Positions 54,647-64,000 of a DNA stretch of 64,000 bases are shown here, in pieces (the first letter of the stretch is position 1; the number at the start of each line of letters is the position of its first letter). The notes under the pieces were generated by a model. That model was not told the DNA's origin and did not search any database. It saw only the letters and a program-made list of their open reading frames with translations. This stretch comes from Enoplolaimus lenunculus. Lineage: Eukaryota > Nematoda > Enoplea > Enoplida > Thoracostomopsidae. The translations under genes were made by a program, and so were the position numbers. The stretch lies in NCBI GenBank assembly GCA_030248215.1, contig JASANG010002542.1, positions 16,672 to 80,671 of the forward strand, given 5' to 3'.

Positions 54647-54883
54647 CACTGTAAATTCCGATGAGATGATTAGTCAACTCAAAGAGAGAATTGGATATAT
54701 TTTGCCTGTTAAGACAGGGCTCATTAACTCACATTGATATGATTTAATTGTGCGTAATTTATTAATTCAGAATTAGTTCAATTCACAGTTCTGAGATCTG
54801 AAAGGCCTAATTAAGAGCTCAGAGACCACTGTGTGAATTCAACTCGTTCTGAGTCAAAATCAACTCACTGAAATTGTACAGTG
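54647..54883. mobile_element. F4 palindromic MITE with TA flanks
   Basis: CACTGTAAATTCCGATGAGA to ACTGAAATTGTACAGTG with TA on both sides; the interior is diverged. Confidence 0.75.
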
Positions 54884-55264
54884 TATTTTTATTTGACACA
54901 CGATTGTCTGAGTCCCGACCAAATCTGACCTGGCTTAAGTCCCAGCCTTTTATTTATTCTGAATAACAAAACAGCCTAAATCATAAATCTGATAGTAATT
55001 GGCATGAATAGCAGATTGGCTAAATGACGTACTTGGCTATATTATTAAATGTAATATTACAATAATTTAAAAACTTTTGACTTTAAAAACACGACACATT
55101 TGAAATGTCTGTTTATAAAACTGAAAAAAATTAACCGGATTTTAATATAATTAAGTTATTTTCACTCAGTTTATCAATCAATATAAGATTACGTAAACTT
55201 TCACTGTTTCTCGTTTCCAATATCCGTTTTAAATAATTTTTCGTCAAAGTTTGTCACAGTTCAA

Positions 55265-55389
55265 ATTTAAGCATAAGAATGAGCATAACCCTAAGCCTAA
55301 GTCTAAGGCAAGCAAAAAAATAGTCTAAGGTTTAATGTTACTCTATTGCAGACCCACAGAAAAACGTTCCGCCTCTGATCTTTTACATG
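55265..55389 (-). mobile_element. M1 right-half fragment
   Basis: A short array, then TTACTCTATTGCAGACCCAC and CTGATCTTTTACATGG. It adjoins the exon-like segment at 55427. Confidence 0.65.
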
Positions 55390-55426
55390 GATCGCAAACG
55401 TTAAGGTCTGCGGTTATGTTTATTAC

Positions 55427-55545
55427 CCTTTCCATCTACGAAGTGAGCCATACACTCAGACACTATCCTTTGAAGCTCATCAGCTGTATAGTTGAACCGC
55501 TGTGGTTCCAGCAAATTCAAAATAGTAACACAATTATCGTAAATT
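55427..55545 (-). CDS. isolated internal exon, unrecognised
   Basis: A 119-bp open exon with acceptor CTTAACTTAG and donor AAGG|GTAATA reads IYDNCVTILNLLEPQRFNYT then ADELQRIVSECMAHFVDGK. The sequence looks helical and coding (balanced residues, no simple repeats), starts in phase 2 and ends in phase 1. It sits between an M1 remnant and an M3 element. I do not recognise the family and no partner exon was found. Confidence 0.45.
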
Positions 55546-55641
55546 CTAAGTTAAGCAGTACCATATAGAACCGTACACAACAATTTAACCATTGTCATTG
55601 TTTACTGATGCATAAATTAGCTAAATATGCTTTCAGCGGTC

Positions 55642-55841
55642 GACGTATAGAACAGGGCCGGATCGTTTTCCGCAGGGGCTGTAACAGAGTCAGTTTAAGT
55701 TTTAGACTAATTTTTTTGCTTAGTCTTAGGCTTAGGCTTACGCTTAGGCTTAGGAAAATGCTCATCCTTACACTTAGGCTTAGACTTTAGGCTTAGGAAT
55801 ATGCTAATACTACTGTTCCGGTCCTGTTCTATACATGGGCC
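55642..55841 (+). mobile_element. M3 MITE
   Basis: Starts GACGTATAGAACAGGGCC and ends CCTGTTCTATACATGGGCC; the interior has GTAACAGAGTCAGTTTAAG, a TTAGGC array and GGAATATGCTAATACTACTG. Confidence 0.8.
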
Positions 55842-56110
55842 AAGTCAGCTTTACGACTGTAGCAGTTCAAAATATAAATTAGGTTCAGGTTAGCCTGATT
55901 TTGCCAAACAAATTATCACTTTGTAAACATCGAAAATAAACCAGTTGAAACAAAAAACAATGTATCATATGTTTCAATTTGATAAAGTACACTTAGCAAC
56001 CGAAGCAAGCACAGGGGCGTAGCCTAAGAGCGGTCCGCAGGACAACGGCATTATACAAACTTTGACAAAATTATTTAGCTAATAATGAATTAGCTGATCC
56101 TTAAATAGAC

Positions 56111-56381
56111 TTAACCCTTTCTCACATAGAGTTGACTATGGGCAACTCAGCACCGTGTATATACGTTCAATAATATATAACGAGCAGTGTTGAACAATTG
56201 CAACACGTATACTTAGTAAATCACCACAAGACGTGAGCACCTCCTCAGGCTCGAGCGTCAAGCTCCTACAGTGGAGAGGTGATAGTAAATGCCTCCCACT
56301 CTAGTCGATGGAGTTCGAATGCTAGCATAAAAGTAGGTCTCAGATTAATAAACAGAAAATATGCATGTGATAAACTGTTAA
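56111..56381 (+). mobile_element. piggyBac-type MITE with tRNA-like segment, second copy
   Basis: TTAA at 56111-56114 and 56378-56381, left end CCCTTTCTCACAT, right end partly decayed. It aligns along its length with the reverse complement of 2801-3071. The B-box survives (GAGTTCGAATGC) and the A-box region is altered. Confidence 0.72.
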
Positions 56382-56462
56382 AAACAAAACCATATATACT
56401 TAAGTAATTGGTGTGTCCAACCCCCAGAACAGAATCCTGCGAAGGTCCATGAACCAGGGTAG

Positions 56463-56837
56463 CAGGGTGCACCCGGCGGTGAAAAATACCGGATCCAGAG
56501 CCAGAGGTAAACGAAATTTGCCGGAGACAGAGCCGGAGGTGAGGCGAAATTAGGTAGCGAAAATTATGATTAATTAGTTAATTTTAGCCAATATCTGCAA
56601 TATGTTGTTAAGTTGTTTTAATTTTATGTTAATTTTCAGCGTGATTCGGAAATTCTTTTTTAAAAATTGTGATAAAAAGTAAAAGGAAACGCGCAAAACA
56701 AATAAATTTTGCAAAATTATGCAAGATTTTACTACTAAACTTGCTTGAACCTCCGGTACAAATTCTACCGGAGCCGGATACGGAGCCGGACTCCGAATTT
56801 TTGCCAAAGTCGGAAACATACCTCCGGTTGTACCCTG
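56463..56837. mobile_element. F11 hAT-like MITE, perfect 8-bp target duplication
   Basis: CAGGGTGCACCCGGCGGTGA to CCTCCGGTTGTACCCTG; CAGGGTAG on both sides. Remnants of the family also lie at 17570-17660, 20306-20503, 23585-23694 and 58397-58466. Confidence 0.88.
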
Positions 56838-56937
56838 CAGGGTAGATATTCTAGAGTATGCTCGAACATACTTTACAGTTTGCCTAGGGATTGTCAAATC
56901 GTGACCAGTAATGCAGCATACAGATACCGAGTTTTAG

Positions 56938-57902
56938 CCCATGTTACTTTAAGGGGCGTTCTTGTTACTGGTGGGTCTATAAACGAGTAAAGTTTATAGA
57001 TTCTAGATTATATTTTTTGCTTAGGCGTAGGCTTAGGCTTAGGAACGCATTCTTGCAACGCTTAGGCTTAGGCTTAGGCTTAGGAACGCATTCTTGCAAC
57101 GCATAGGCTTAGGCGTAGGCTTAGGAACTCATTCTTGCAACGCTTAGGCTTAGGCTTAGGAACGCATTCTTGCAACGCTTAGGCTTAGGCTTAGGCTTAG
57201 GCTTAGGAACGCATTCTTGCAACGCTTAGGCTTAGGCTTAGGCTTAGGCTTAGGAACGCTTTCTTGCAACGCTTAGGCTTAGGCTTAGGCTTAGGCTTAG
57301 GAACGCATTCTTGCAACGCTTAGGCTTAGACTTAGGCTTAGGAACGCATTCTTGCAACGCTTAGGCTTAGGCTTAGGCTTAGGCTTAGGAACGCATTCTT
57401 GCAACGCTTAGGCTTAGGCTTAGGCTTAGGCTTAGGCTTAGGAACGCATTCTTGCAACGCTTAGGCTTAGGCTTAGGAACGCATTCTTGCAACGCTTAGG
57501 CTTAGGCTTAGGCTTAGGCTTAGGAACGCATTCTTGCAACGCTTAGGCTTAGGCTTAGGCTTAGGCTTAGGAACGCATTCTTGCAACGCTTAGGCTTAGG
57601 CTTAGGCTTAGGCTTAGGAACGCATACTTGTAACGCTTAGGCTTAGACTTAGGCTTAGGAACGCATTCTTGCAACGCTTAGGCTTAGGCTTAGGCTTAGG
57701 CTTAGGAACGCATTCTTGCAACGCTTAGGCGTAGGCTTAGGAACTCATTCTTGCAACGCTTAGGCTTAGGCTTAGGAACGCATTCTTGCAACGCTTAGGC
57801 TTAGGCTTAGGCTTAGGAACGCATTCTTGCAACGCTTAGGCTTAGGCTTATGCTTAGGAATACGCTTAATCTACTGTTACGCCACTTAAAGTAGCATTGC
57901 CC
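56938..57902 (+). mobile_element. M2 MITE with a 19-unit expanded TTAGGC array
   Basis: Left end GCCCATGTTACTTTAAGGGG and right end CTTAAAGTAGCATTGCC are normal for M2. Between them lie 19 units, each a run of 2-6 TTAGGC hexamers followed by TTAGGAACGCATTCTTGCAA and CGC. Other M2 copies here are about 175-205 bp; this one is 965 bp through array growth alone. Confidence 0.9.
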
Positions 57903-58505
57903 CGAGTTTTTCCAGAAGTGAATAATATTTAGTGTACATTTTTACCCACATCCCCTCCAGATACTCGCTATCTATTAAGCTGTTAAGCAAATGATCCTAC
58001 TGCTTAAAATAGAACTTCCTACTTTTCTATTAATTTCTCAGCCTCTCAGCCAGATTTAGTAATTAATTATGCATTCATTCATTAACGCATCAAATGGTAC
58101 TCAAGATCGTTGAAACGTTTATTAATAGTAAAATCACTTTAACCATTGTTCAAATTGTTTAAATCTCATTTTAAAATCAATTAATATTTACTACTTTCGC
58201 ACTCAGTAGTCAGGGCCAGAAGGTGTAAGCTGAAGTATTTTTTGGTTTGCAAGAAGTTACTCTGGTTGTAAACAATACAGAAGCTGAGTTAAAAAATAAA
58301 TAACAGTCCGTAACCGAATAAACATCAGGTACAGATAATGAGGCTTATTAAACCCCTATTTCATGTCACTGCAGTGGTGATTTTCTATACATCTGACAGG
58401 GTATAATCGAAGCGTGCCTCCGGTTCAGGCTCCGGTAATTTTCACATCTGGTTGCACCCAGATATTCAAGCGTTATTCAGTACTCAAATTTTCAACAAAA
58501 ATTAT

Positions 58506-58633
58506 GGTCCATATTAGTTTGAGGGGCAGGCCGTTTTAGCGAATTATAGGCTTACCCTTACATTGAAGTTTAGGCTTAGGTAAGCCTAGGCTTATGACTA
58601 TGCTTATACTTGCGCCTCTCAAAGTAACATTGG
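58506..58633 (+). mobile_element. M2-like MITE, TTTGAGGGGC subtype
   Basis: GGTCCATATTAGTTTGAGGG to CTCAAAGTAACATTGGCC with a minimal TTAGGC segment. Same subtype as the outer element at 32660. Confidence 0.7.
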
Positions 58634-58982
58634 CCGAAATTACTGTTGTACCTTAGTATAGGCTTAACATAATGCGTTGGCCGTACACCCATGGCTGTGA
58701 TTATTATAAAGTTATTGGTTTTTAAAGTTTCAGACCCTAGCAACCGACTGGAATTATGCTATTAATCTCAAACAGTAAATTTTAATAAAATTTTTTTATA
58801 AGAAAAATGACTAAAAATCTTAACTCAACTTAAGCGGAAGGCAAGATGGACCCACAAATGCATTTCCACCGCCAAAAATTTCATTTTCTACCAATTTTGT
58901 TAATTCACTTCGTTTTTTAAAGTTTTCAAACTGCCAAATTGGCTTCAACCTATGGCTGAATTGCAAATACACACTTGTTAAG

Positions 58983-60026
58983 GGTCTGTATTCTCAAATG
59001 TGTGTAGCACATATCAGCAATTGGTGATAGGTTTTGTAACAGCCAATGTAAAGATCCGGGGCGGAACGTTTTTCTGTGGGACTGCAATAGAGTCAGCTTT
59101 TAACGTTTTGATTAATTTTTTGCTTGGCTTAGGCTTAGGCTTAGGGTTAGGAATATCCTCATTCTTACGCTTAGGCATAGGCTTAGTGAATGATGAAACT
59201 TAAAATTCAGCATATTTTTCGCATATGATTTGCTCTAATCGTGTACCAATTTTGAGCTCAACAACTGTAATCGTTTTATAAAGTTTGATAACCTAAGTAT
59301 TACCAAGAGTGGATGATCACTCTTTATAACAAGAGTGTGCAACTGGGTGCATTCTGTGTATTAAAGAATGTACCAGCACGCGTTCCTTTTTTGTTCCACC
59401 ACCCCCCCCCCTCAATCGGGGGGGGGGGGGGTAAGCAAGAGATTAACAGTATGCTTCAGTACACCAACCCGCCCTTAAACAAGGGGGTTACAATTTCCTC
59501 TTTTACTACGATATAAAACTGCATAAAGACCCCCTAAACAAGGAGGTAGGTAGGCCAAAAACGCAACGCGTGCCGGGTACATTCTTTTATACACAGAATG
59601 TACCCAGTTGCACACTCTTGTTATAAAGAGTGATCATCCACTCTTGGTAATACCAAGAGTGGATAATGACAAGAGTGTTCCACGCTTGTGATCCCGCATG
59701 GTACAAAATGTACCGCTGGGTGTTGCGTTTTTGGCCGACTCCCTTGTTTAGGGGGTCTTTATGCAGTTTTATATCGTAGTACAGGAGAAAATTGTAACCC
59801 CCCCTTGTTTAAGAGGGGGGTAGGTGTACTGAAGCATACTGTTAATCTCTTGCTTAACCCCCCCCCCCCGATGGAGGGGGGTCTAACAAAAATGCAACGC
59901 GTGCTGGTACATTCTTTAATACACAGAATGTACCCAGTTGCACACTCTTGTTATAAAGAGTGATCATCCACTCTTGGTATTACTATAACAGATGTTCTTT
60001 GCTATATACATTTGAGAATATTGGCC
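58983..60026. mobile_element. F7 element containing an M1 and a giant inverted dimer
   Basis: Left end GTCTGTATTCTCAAATGTGT, right end GCTATATACATTTGAGAATA. Inside are a truncated M1 (59041-59195) and the palindrome at 59302-59982. Confidence 0.7.
59302..59982. mobile_element. two abutting inverted copies of a foldback element (about 680-bp palindrome)
   Basis: Unit 1 (59302-59648) has 80-bp inverted arms beginning ACCAAGAGTGGATGATCACT. Unit 2 (59651-59981) carries the same arms and the reverse complement of the unit 1 interior. The joint is a few bases (GGTAATACC). The interior has a 12-13 nt poly-G/poly-C tract (59419-59431 and 59858-59869). Confidence 0.85.
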
Positions 60027-60192
60027 AAGATTAGATATAGGTTTACAGTTATTGTTAGACTTAGACTAAAGCTTAAGCTTGCTTGTCAACCAGGCAGTGA
60101 AGTATACCAGAGCCAAAAAATACTTACAGTTTTGTCACATTTTACTATCAAACACTAAATCATAAACGATACCGCGTAGTAAATAACAACAC

Positions 60193-60394
60193 GGCCCATG
60201 TAAACATCAGGGCGGAACGTTTTTCTGTGGAACTAGAAAAGAGTAAGCTTAAGTCTTACATTAATTTTTTTGGCTTGGTCTACGCATAGGCTTAAGAATA
60301 TGCTCATTCTTACGCGTAGGCTTAGGCTTAGGTTTAGGCTTAGGCTTAGGAATATGCTTATAAAACTGTTTCGTCCCTGTTCGTTACATTGGCC
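60193..60394 (+). mobile_element. M1 MITE
   Basis: GGCCCATGTAAACATCAGGG to CTGTTCGTTACATTGGCC; TTAGGC array and GAATATGCTCATTCTTACGC. Confidence 0.82.
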
Positions 60395-60659
60395 ATTAAT
60401 ACAACTAACATCTAAAAATAGATACAAAAAAGCTGATAGGCTTGTTTGTTATAGTTAATAATCAATTAATTAAAGTATTTAATCATTCGCGTAAATTTAA
60501 GCACAGGGCCATAATTGTGTCAGTAGGGGACTTAAGCCGTCTTTGTTAATTTGTCAACCAGTGTTTCGGCAGGGGCGACGTTACAGGTTTCCTAATCCAA
60601 ATACCCTATTGTCAGAGGTTGTATGTTCAAAAACCATCAGCAGATCAACAGCGGCTATA

Positions 60660-61084
60660 TTCTTGAACAGAGGCGGAACAGTATTAGGGGCATATTGCTA
60701 AGCCTAAGCCTAAGCCTAAGCGTAAGCCTGAGCGTAAGAATGAGCATATTCCTAAGCCTAAGCCTAAGCCTAAGCCTAAGCGTAAGAATGAGCATATTGC
60801 TTAGCCTAAGTCTAAGCCTAAGCGTAAGCCTAAGCGTAAGAATGAGGATATTCCTAAGCCTTAGCCTAAGCCTAAGCGTAAGCCTAAGCGTAAGAATGAG
60901 CATATTCCTAAGCCCAAGCCTAAGCCTAAACGTAAGAATGAGCATATTGCTTATCCTAAGCCTAAGAATGAGCAAATTGCTTAGCCTAAGCCTAAGCCAA
61001 GCAAAAAAAAATTAGTCTAAAGCTTAAGCTTACTCTATTGCTGTCTCACAGAAAAACGTTCCGCCCTTGATCTTTACATGGGTC
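60660..61084 (-). mobile_element. M1 MITE with a long irregular array
   Basis: Left end reduced to TTGAACAGAGGCGGAACAG; right end CTTGATCTTTACATGGGTC. About seven units of CCTAAG/CGTAAG runs plus AATGAGCATATT. Some spacers read ATTGCTTAGCC, a variant not seen in other copies. Confidence 0.8.
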
Positions 61085-61203
61085 GAGTATACATAGAGCA
61101 TATTATCAGTATTTTTATATTTCAGTTTGCAGTTAAATGCAGGCTTATCTTCGTTGCTTTATATAAAAACAAAACAAACGGTTGTAAAATTTCAAGGTCA
61201 ATA

Positions 61204-61355
61204 GGGAAGATCAGGGGCGGAACGTTTTTGTGCGCGACTACAATAGAGTAAACCTTATTAAAAGCTTCAGACTAATTTTTCGCTTAGACTTAGGCTTTGG
61301 CTTACGTTTAGGAATATGCTTATACTACTGTAACTACGCTGTTCTATGCATGGGC
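61204..61355 (+). mobile_element. M1/M3 hybrid-like element
   Basis: The left side is M1-like (GAAGATCAGGGGCGGAACG) and the right end is M3-like (TTCTATGCATGGGCC), with a short array. Confidence 0.6.
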
Positions 61356-61437
61356 CAATTTTAAGAGCAAAAATTAATCAATCGACGATGCTTTTTTTGC
61401 AGTATAAAATTTACAACATTGGCGTTGCAATAAATTT

Positions 61438-62046
61438 GAATTAAAATTCGTATATTCAAGAAATATTGTCTAAAATTTCAGACAGTTTTGTTGTTTCGAA
61501 CTCCGTACAAATATGTCTTGAATTTCAGACTTTTATTTCTTGTATTCGTCAGAAATATGGGTCAGACATTTTTTAGACTGAAATTCTGAAATTTAAAACT
61601 TTGTTTCAGGAAAGATTAAGTAAAATACTTCTGAAATATAACACAAATATAAATGTCCGAAATACAAGACAAAGATTTCGCCGGAACCCGACTAAGTACA
61701 AATTTGATGGCTAAAGCTCTGTCAAATACCCTAAGTTAACAACCTAAGGTACGTCCGAGACGTAAACTTAGGCTGGGGCAGCCTGAGCTCAACCCGAAAT
61801 ATCCATAAAACTTGATTGCTTATACACGCCTAAGAATGCCAAATAGAGAGCTATTTCTTGAAAGAAAGAAATTTTTGTCTTATAAATTGGCAAGGCAACA
61901 GTAGTTTCTTAAATACAACAAATATTCTTGTTTTAACCATTTCAGAAATGAATTTCTGAGCTGTAAAGGCTATTAGTCGGAAACAAAAGACATATATATC
62001 TTGAATATTTAAGAAAGTCGAAGTCTAAAAATTTCACGACAATTTA
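61438..62046. mobile_element. AT-rich 0.6-kb element, copy 2, inverted
   Basis: The reverse complement matches 52788-53356 along most of its length (GACTTCGACTTTCTTAAAT, TCTGAAATGGTTAAAACA, TTTCAAGAAATAGCT). Confidence 0.65.
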
Positions 62047-62054
62047 TTTTGTGC

Positions 62055-62285
62055 GTGTATTCAATCAACAGTCAAAAACACGTAGTGTTTTCCGTAAAGT
62101 ATGTTAAATTCCAACACGAACCTTTTACTGTTCCGTACGATTTAAGGGGTGTTAGCGATAGCTCCCATATTTTAGTAAAATGTCGACTGACATTGTGGAC
62201 TACCCTGGTTTCACGTGCCTGGCTGAGCTGGTATAGCAATTGGCCACCAATATGCATGAATCCGTATGCAGTTGCCCGAACCTAA
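62055..62285 (+). CDS. unassigned reading frame
   Basis: About 77 codons (VYSINSQKHVVFSVKYVKFQ to NPYAVART and TAA), non-repetitive. The opposite strand is also open over most of it (ATAYGFMHIGGQLLYQLSQA). No splice partners or recognised family; weak support on either strand. Confidence 0.18.
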   Translation: MYSINSQKHVVFSVKYVKFQHEPFTVPYDLRGVSDSSHILVKCRLTLWTTLVSRAWLSWYSNWPPICMNPYAVART

Positions 62286-62485
62286 TCATGATCCTGAGGT
62301 AATCCTAAGCCTAAGCCTAACCATGAAACTTCGGATTACAAGTTGTCGGGCGACGAATTGTCGTAATGCCTCCTCAGTTGTCCACCCTCGTCCACATTAC
62401 AAGTTTGGCTGATGTTTAAAACTGGGTGGTAAACTGGTAATATAAGCATATTGCTAACCGAAGCCAAAGCCTAAGAATGAGTTTA

Positions 62486-62898
62486 CTGTAGTGACCCGAA
62501 TAAGAGGGGGGACTGATATTTATTTGGCCTCTCCAGAGGGTGCCCCCGTTGTTATTCGGTTACAGACTGTTATTTATTTTTAACCCACGCTCCGCCGCCT
62601 TTCGTTACTCATATATATCCGGTACTGCAATTATCCGTTGAATTAATCGTTTATTGGTCTTGTGTCAATAGGTTGAGCGATAATTCAAGGATATAGGAAT
62701 GTACTTTCAAAATTTAAGTACGCTTTAAAGTTTCGAACTCAAGTTATTTGGTTCTGGAGTCATTTATGCGCTACAATTAGGGTTATTTGATATTTATGGA
62801 GTCTAATTAGGGTTTAGGGACGGACTCCAATTGATTCGGACACAAAAAGAGGACCCACCCTCTTGTTACCCCTCCCCCTCTTATTCAGGTCCATACAG
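62486..62898. mobile_element. F6 MITE, nearly full length
   Basis: CTGTAGTGACCCGAATAAGA to CTCTTATTCAGGTCCATACAG. Left flank TA, right flank TG. Confidence 0.85.
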
Positions 62899-62902
62899 TG
62901 CG

Positions 62903-62998
62903 TCTAAGCCTAAAAGTCTGAGCAAAAAATTAGCCTAAACCTATTAAACTTGCCTTTATTGCAGTCCCGCAGAAAAACGTTCACCCCTGATCTTATAG
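62903..62998 (-). mobile_element. M1 right-half fragment
   Basis: TTAGCCTAAACCTATTAAAC, TTGCAGTCCCGCAGAAAAAC and CCCCTGATCTTATAGGCC; array nearly absent. Similar solo pieces occur at 29264-29297 and 47738-47815. Confidence 0.6.
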
Positions 62999-63111
62999 GC
63001 CACAAGTTTTTACATTTGTGCCTTTAAGCGTTTTACTGAAATGATATTCTCCAAAATCCTTATGACAGTAACGGCCGCGGTTAACCCTTTTCCGGTTCAC
63101 TGTCTGCTCAC

Positions 63112-63382
63112 CAGAATATATAAACAGTATGCATCCGCAAAATTCGCCAATGATTTTAGGCAACGCAACACGCCAATCGTACCAGGTTTCATTTTAGAAC
63201 TCAATTCGGTTAACAGTTTCAGTCGTTGACGAGTTCAAACGCTCCACTGTAGCGTGGGAATGTTCCCACGGTTTCGAGTTGAGATTCTCACGCTGTAGCT
63301 GACGTGGTATGACGTCATCATCATTGTTGCGCGTGCTGTCTCGTGATAGCGGTTCCATGCTTAATTCGTTGTTCGGCTCCAT
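63112..63382 (-). pseudogene. second aquaporin-8-like first exon with an in-frame stop
   Basis: On the - strand an ATG at 63382 opens 62 codons (MEPNNELSMEPLSRDSTRNN and onward to NRIEF), followed by TAA, then in the same frame WYDWRVALPKIIGEFCGCIL and FIYSG before donor G|GTGAGC. The second part aligns with the first helix of AQP8 (WYERF...ELLGSALFIFIG) and with exon 1 of the aquaporin at 41832. The exon length is 3n+1, the same end phase as that exon. No AG acceptor lies between the stop and WYDW, so splicing cannot remove it, and no in-frame ATG follows it. Either this copy is broken or the assembly has a base error. Downstream exons were not found in the 21 kb before the intact gene. Confidence 0.55.
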
Positions 63383-63620
63383 GTTGAAAGAATTAGGCTT
63401 ACGCTTTCGGGTTTTACTTCTTTTAAAATCTAATGACTCCTGCAAATAGCCAAATGAGGGTTAGGTGAACTTAGCCCAGACAAATATTGGCAATTGTCTC
63501 AGTCTGGATAAATTCGAAGGACACATGCGTGAAACTATTTGCGTAGTTTCATGAAATTTGATTTTACTTTAAAAATTACTTAACAAATTTTGTTACAAGG
63601 CCTATCACCAACTGATCATA

Positions 63621-63843
63621 CACTTTAAAAAATGGTGAATCAAATTGTTTATCTCGGAAATATATAGGCTTTTCCTGACTACGCAAACTGTAGTCAAATT
63701 CAACTCCGCTAGAGTCAAATTCGACTCAGTGAGCGATTCAGTGAATCAAATTTGACTCTGGAGGAGTCGAATTTTGACTCAGTTTGTGTAGTCAGGAAAA
63801 GCCTATTTCAGAAAGTCAATTTGACTCCAATTTTTGCAGAGTA
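63621..63843. mobile_element. F5 MITE nested in F7 remnants
   Basis: CACTTTAAAAAATGGTGAAT to GACTCCAATTTTTGCAGAG. F7 sequence before (CCTATCACCAACTGATCATA) and after (GGTGCTAGACACATTTGAGA). Confidence 0.78.
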
Positions 63844-64000
63844 GGTGCTAGACACATTTGAGAACACGGGCCAAGATACCTGAATTATATCTAACGACAA
63901 GTATGAGAAACAGACCTAGCATAATTCGTCACCACAATACCGCGGGGTACCCGTTGTTAAAATTTTTATCCACCATAGGCGGTTGTCGCCTGCCCTGATT

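Noticed and set aside
62190-62290. Exon 2 of the second aquaporin (AYGFMHIGGQLLYQL on the - strand)
   Set aside because: In the phase required by the 63112 donor it reads unrelated residues and soon stops, and it does not align with the aquaporin helix-2/NPA region.

Overview
The window is nuclear DNA of an intron-bearing animal. It is AT-rich, has spliceosomal introns of about 0.3 to 2 kb, and holds few genes in a dense carpet of short non-autonomous DNA transposons (MITEs). The NEK6/7 kinase, SNAP-29, aquaporin-8-like and CAP proteins are strongly metazoan. I would guess a marine invertebrate, perhaps a tunicate-like deuterostome, but the species cannot be fixed from this sequence.

Genes on the + strand: the last two recognisable exons of a CAP-domain (GAPR-1-like) gene (808-2084), a two-exon NEK6/7 kinase (11187-12635) and a complete four-exon SNAP-29 SNARE gene (17881-20863). 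Genes on the - strand: a two-exon secreted Cys-rich protein of unknown family (26387-24241), a seven-exon aquaporin-8-like channel (41832-34683), a terminal exon of an unknown gene ending 96 bp upstream of the aquaporin start (42134-41929, a possible operon), and a second aquaporin-like first exon interrupted by an in-frame stop (63382-63112). A few isolated exon-like reading frames remain unassigned, the best at 55545-55427.

Almost all the rest is repeats. Three related MITE families (called M1, M2 and M3 here) have GGCC-type ends and an internal, variably expanded array of the hexamer TTAGGC. Two palindromic families (F4, ends CACTGTAAATTCCAGTGAGT; F5, ends CACTGCAAAAAATGGTGAGT) have TA target duplications, a splice donor GTGAGT exactly 14 nt from the end and a CAG acceptor 2 nt from the other end. 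Others are F6 (CTGTAGTGACCC, TA target), F7 (TTCTCAAATG ends), F8 (AGTGGCGGATCC, 8-bp target), F9 (GGCCCGTAGCCAG), F10 (GTGGCGCTATACTTG), F11 (CAGGGTGCAACCGG, 8-bp target, hAT-like), F12 (CCCTATTCACACGTG) and a TTAA-flanked piggyBac-type MITE carrying a tRNA-like segment. Insertions of one family into another give a relative chronology. Tandem repeats with units of 28, 29, 33, 37, 48 and 104 bp lie between or inside these elements.

The most striking point is the single intron of the secreted-protein gene. Its donor and acceptor both match the F5 ends, and the last coding bases of exon 1 match the outer F5 end. This suggests that F5-type MITEs make introns here. No retrovirus, LTR element or toxin gene was recognised.
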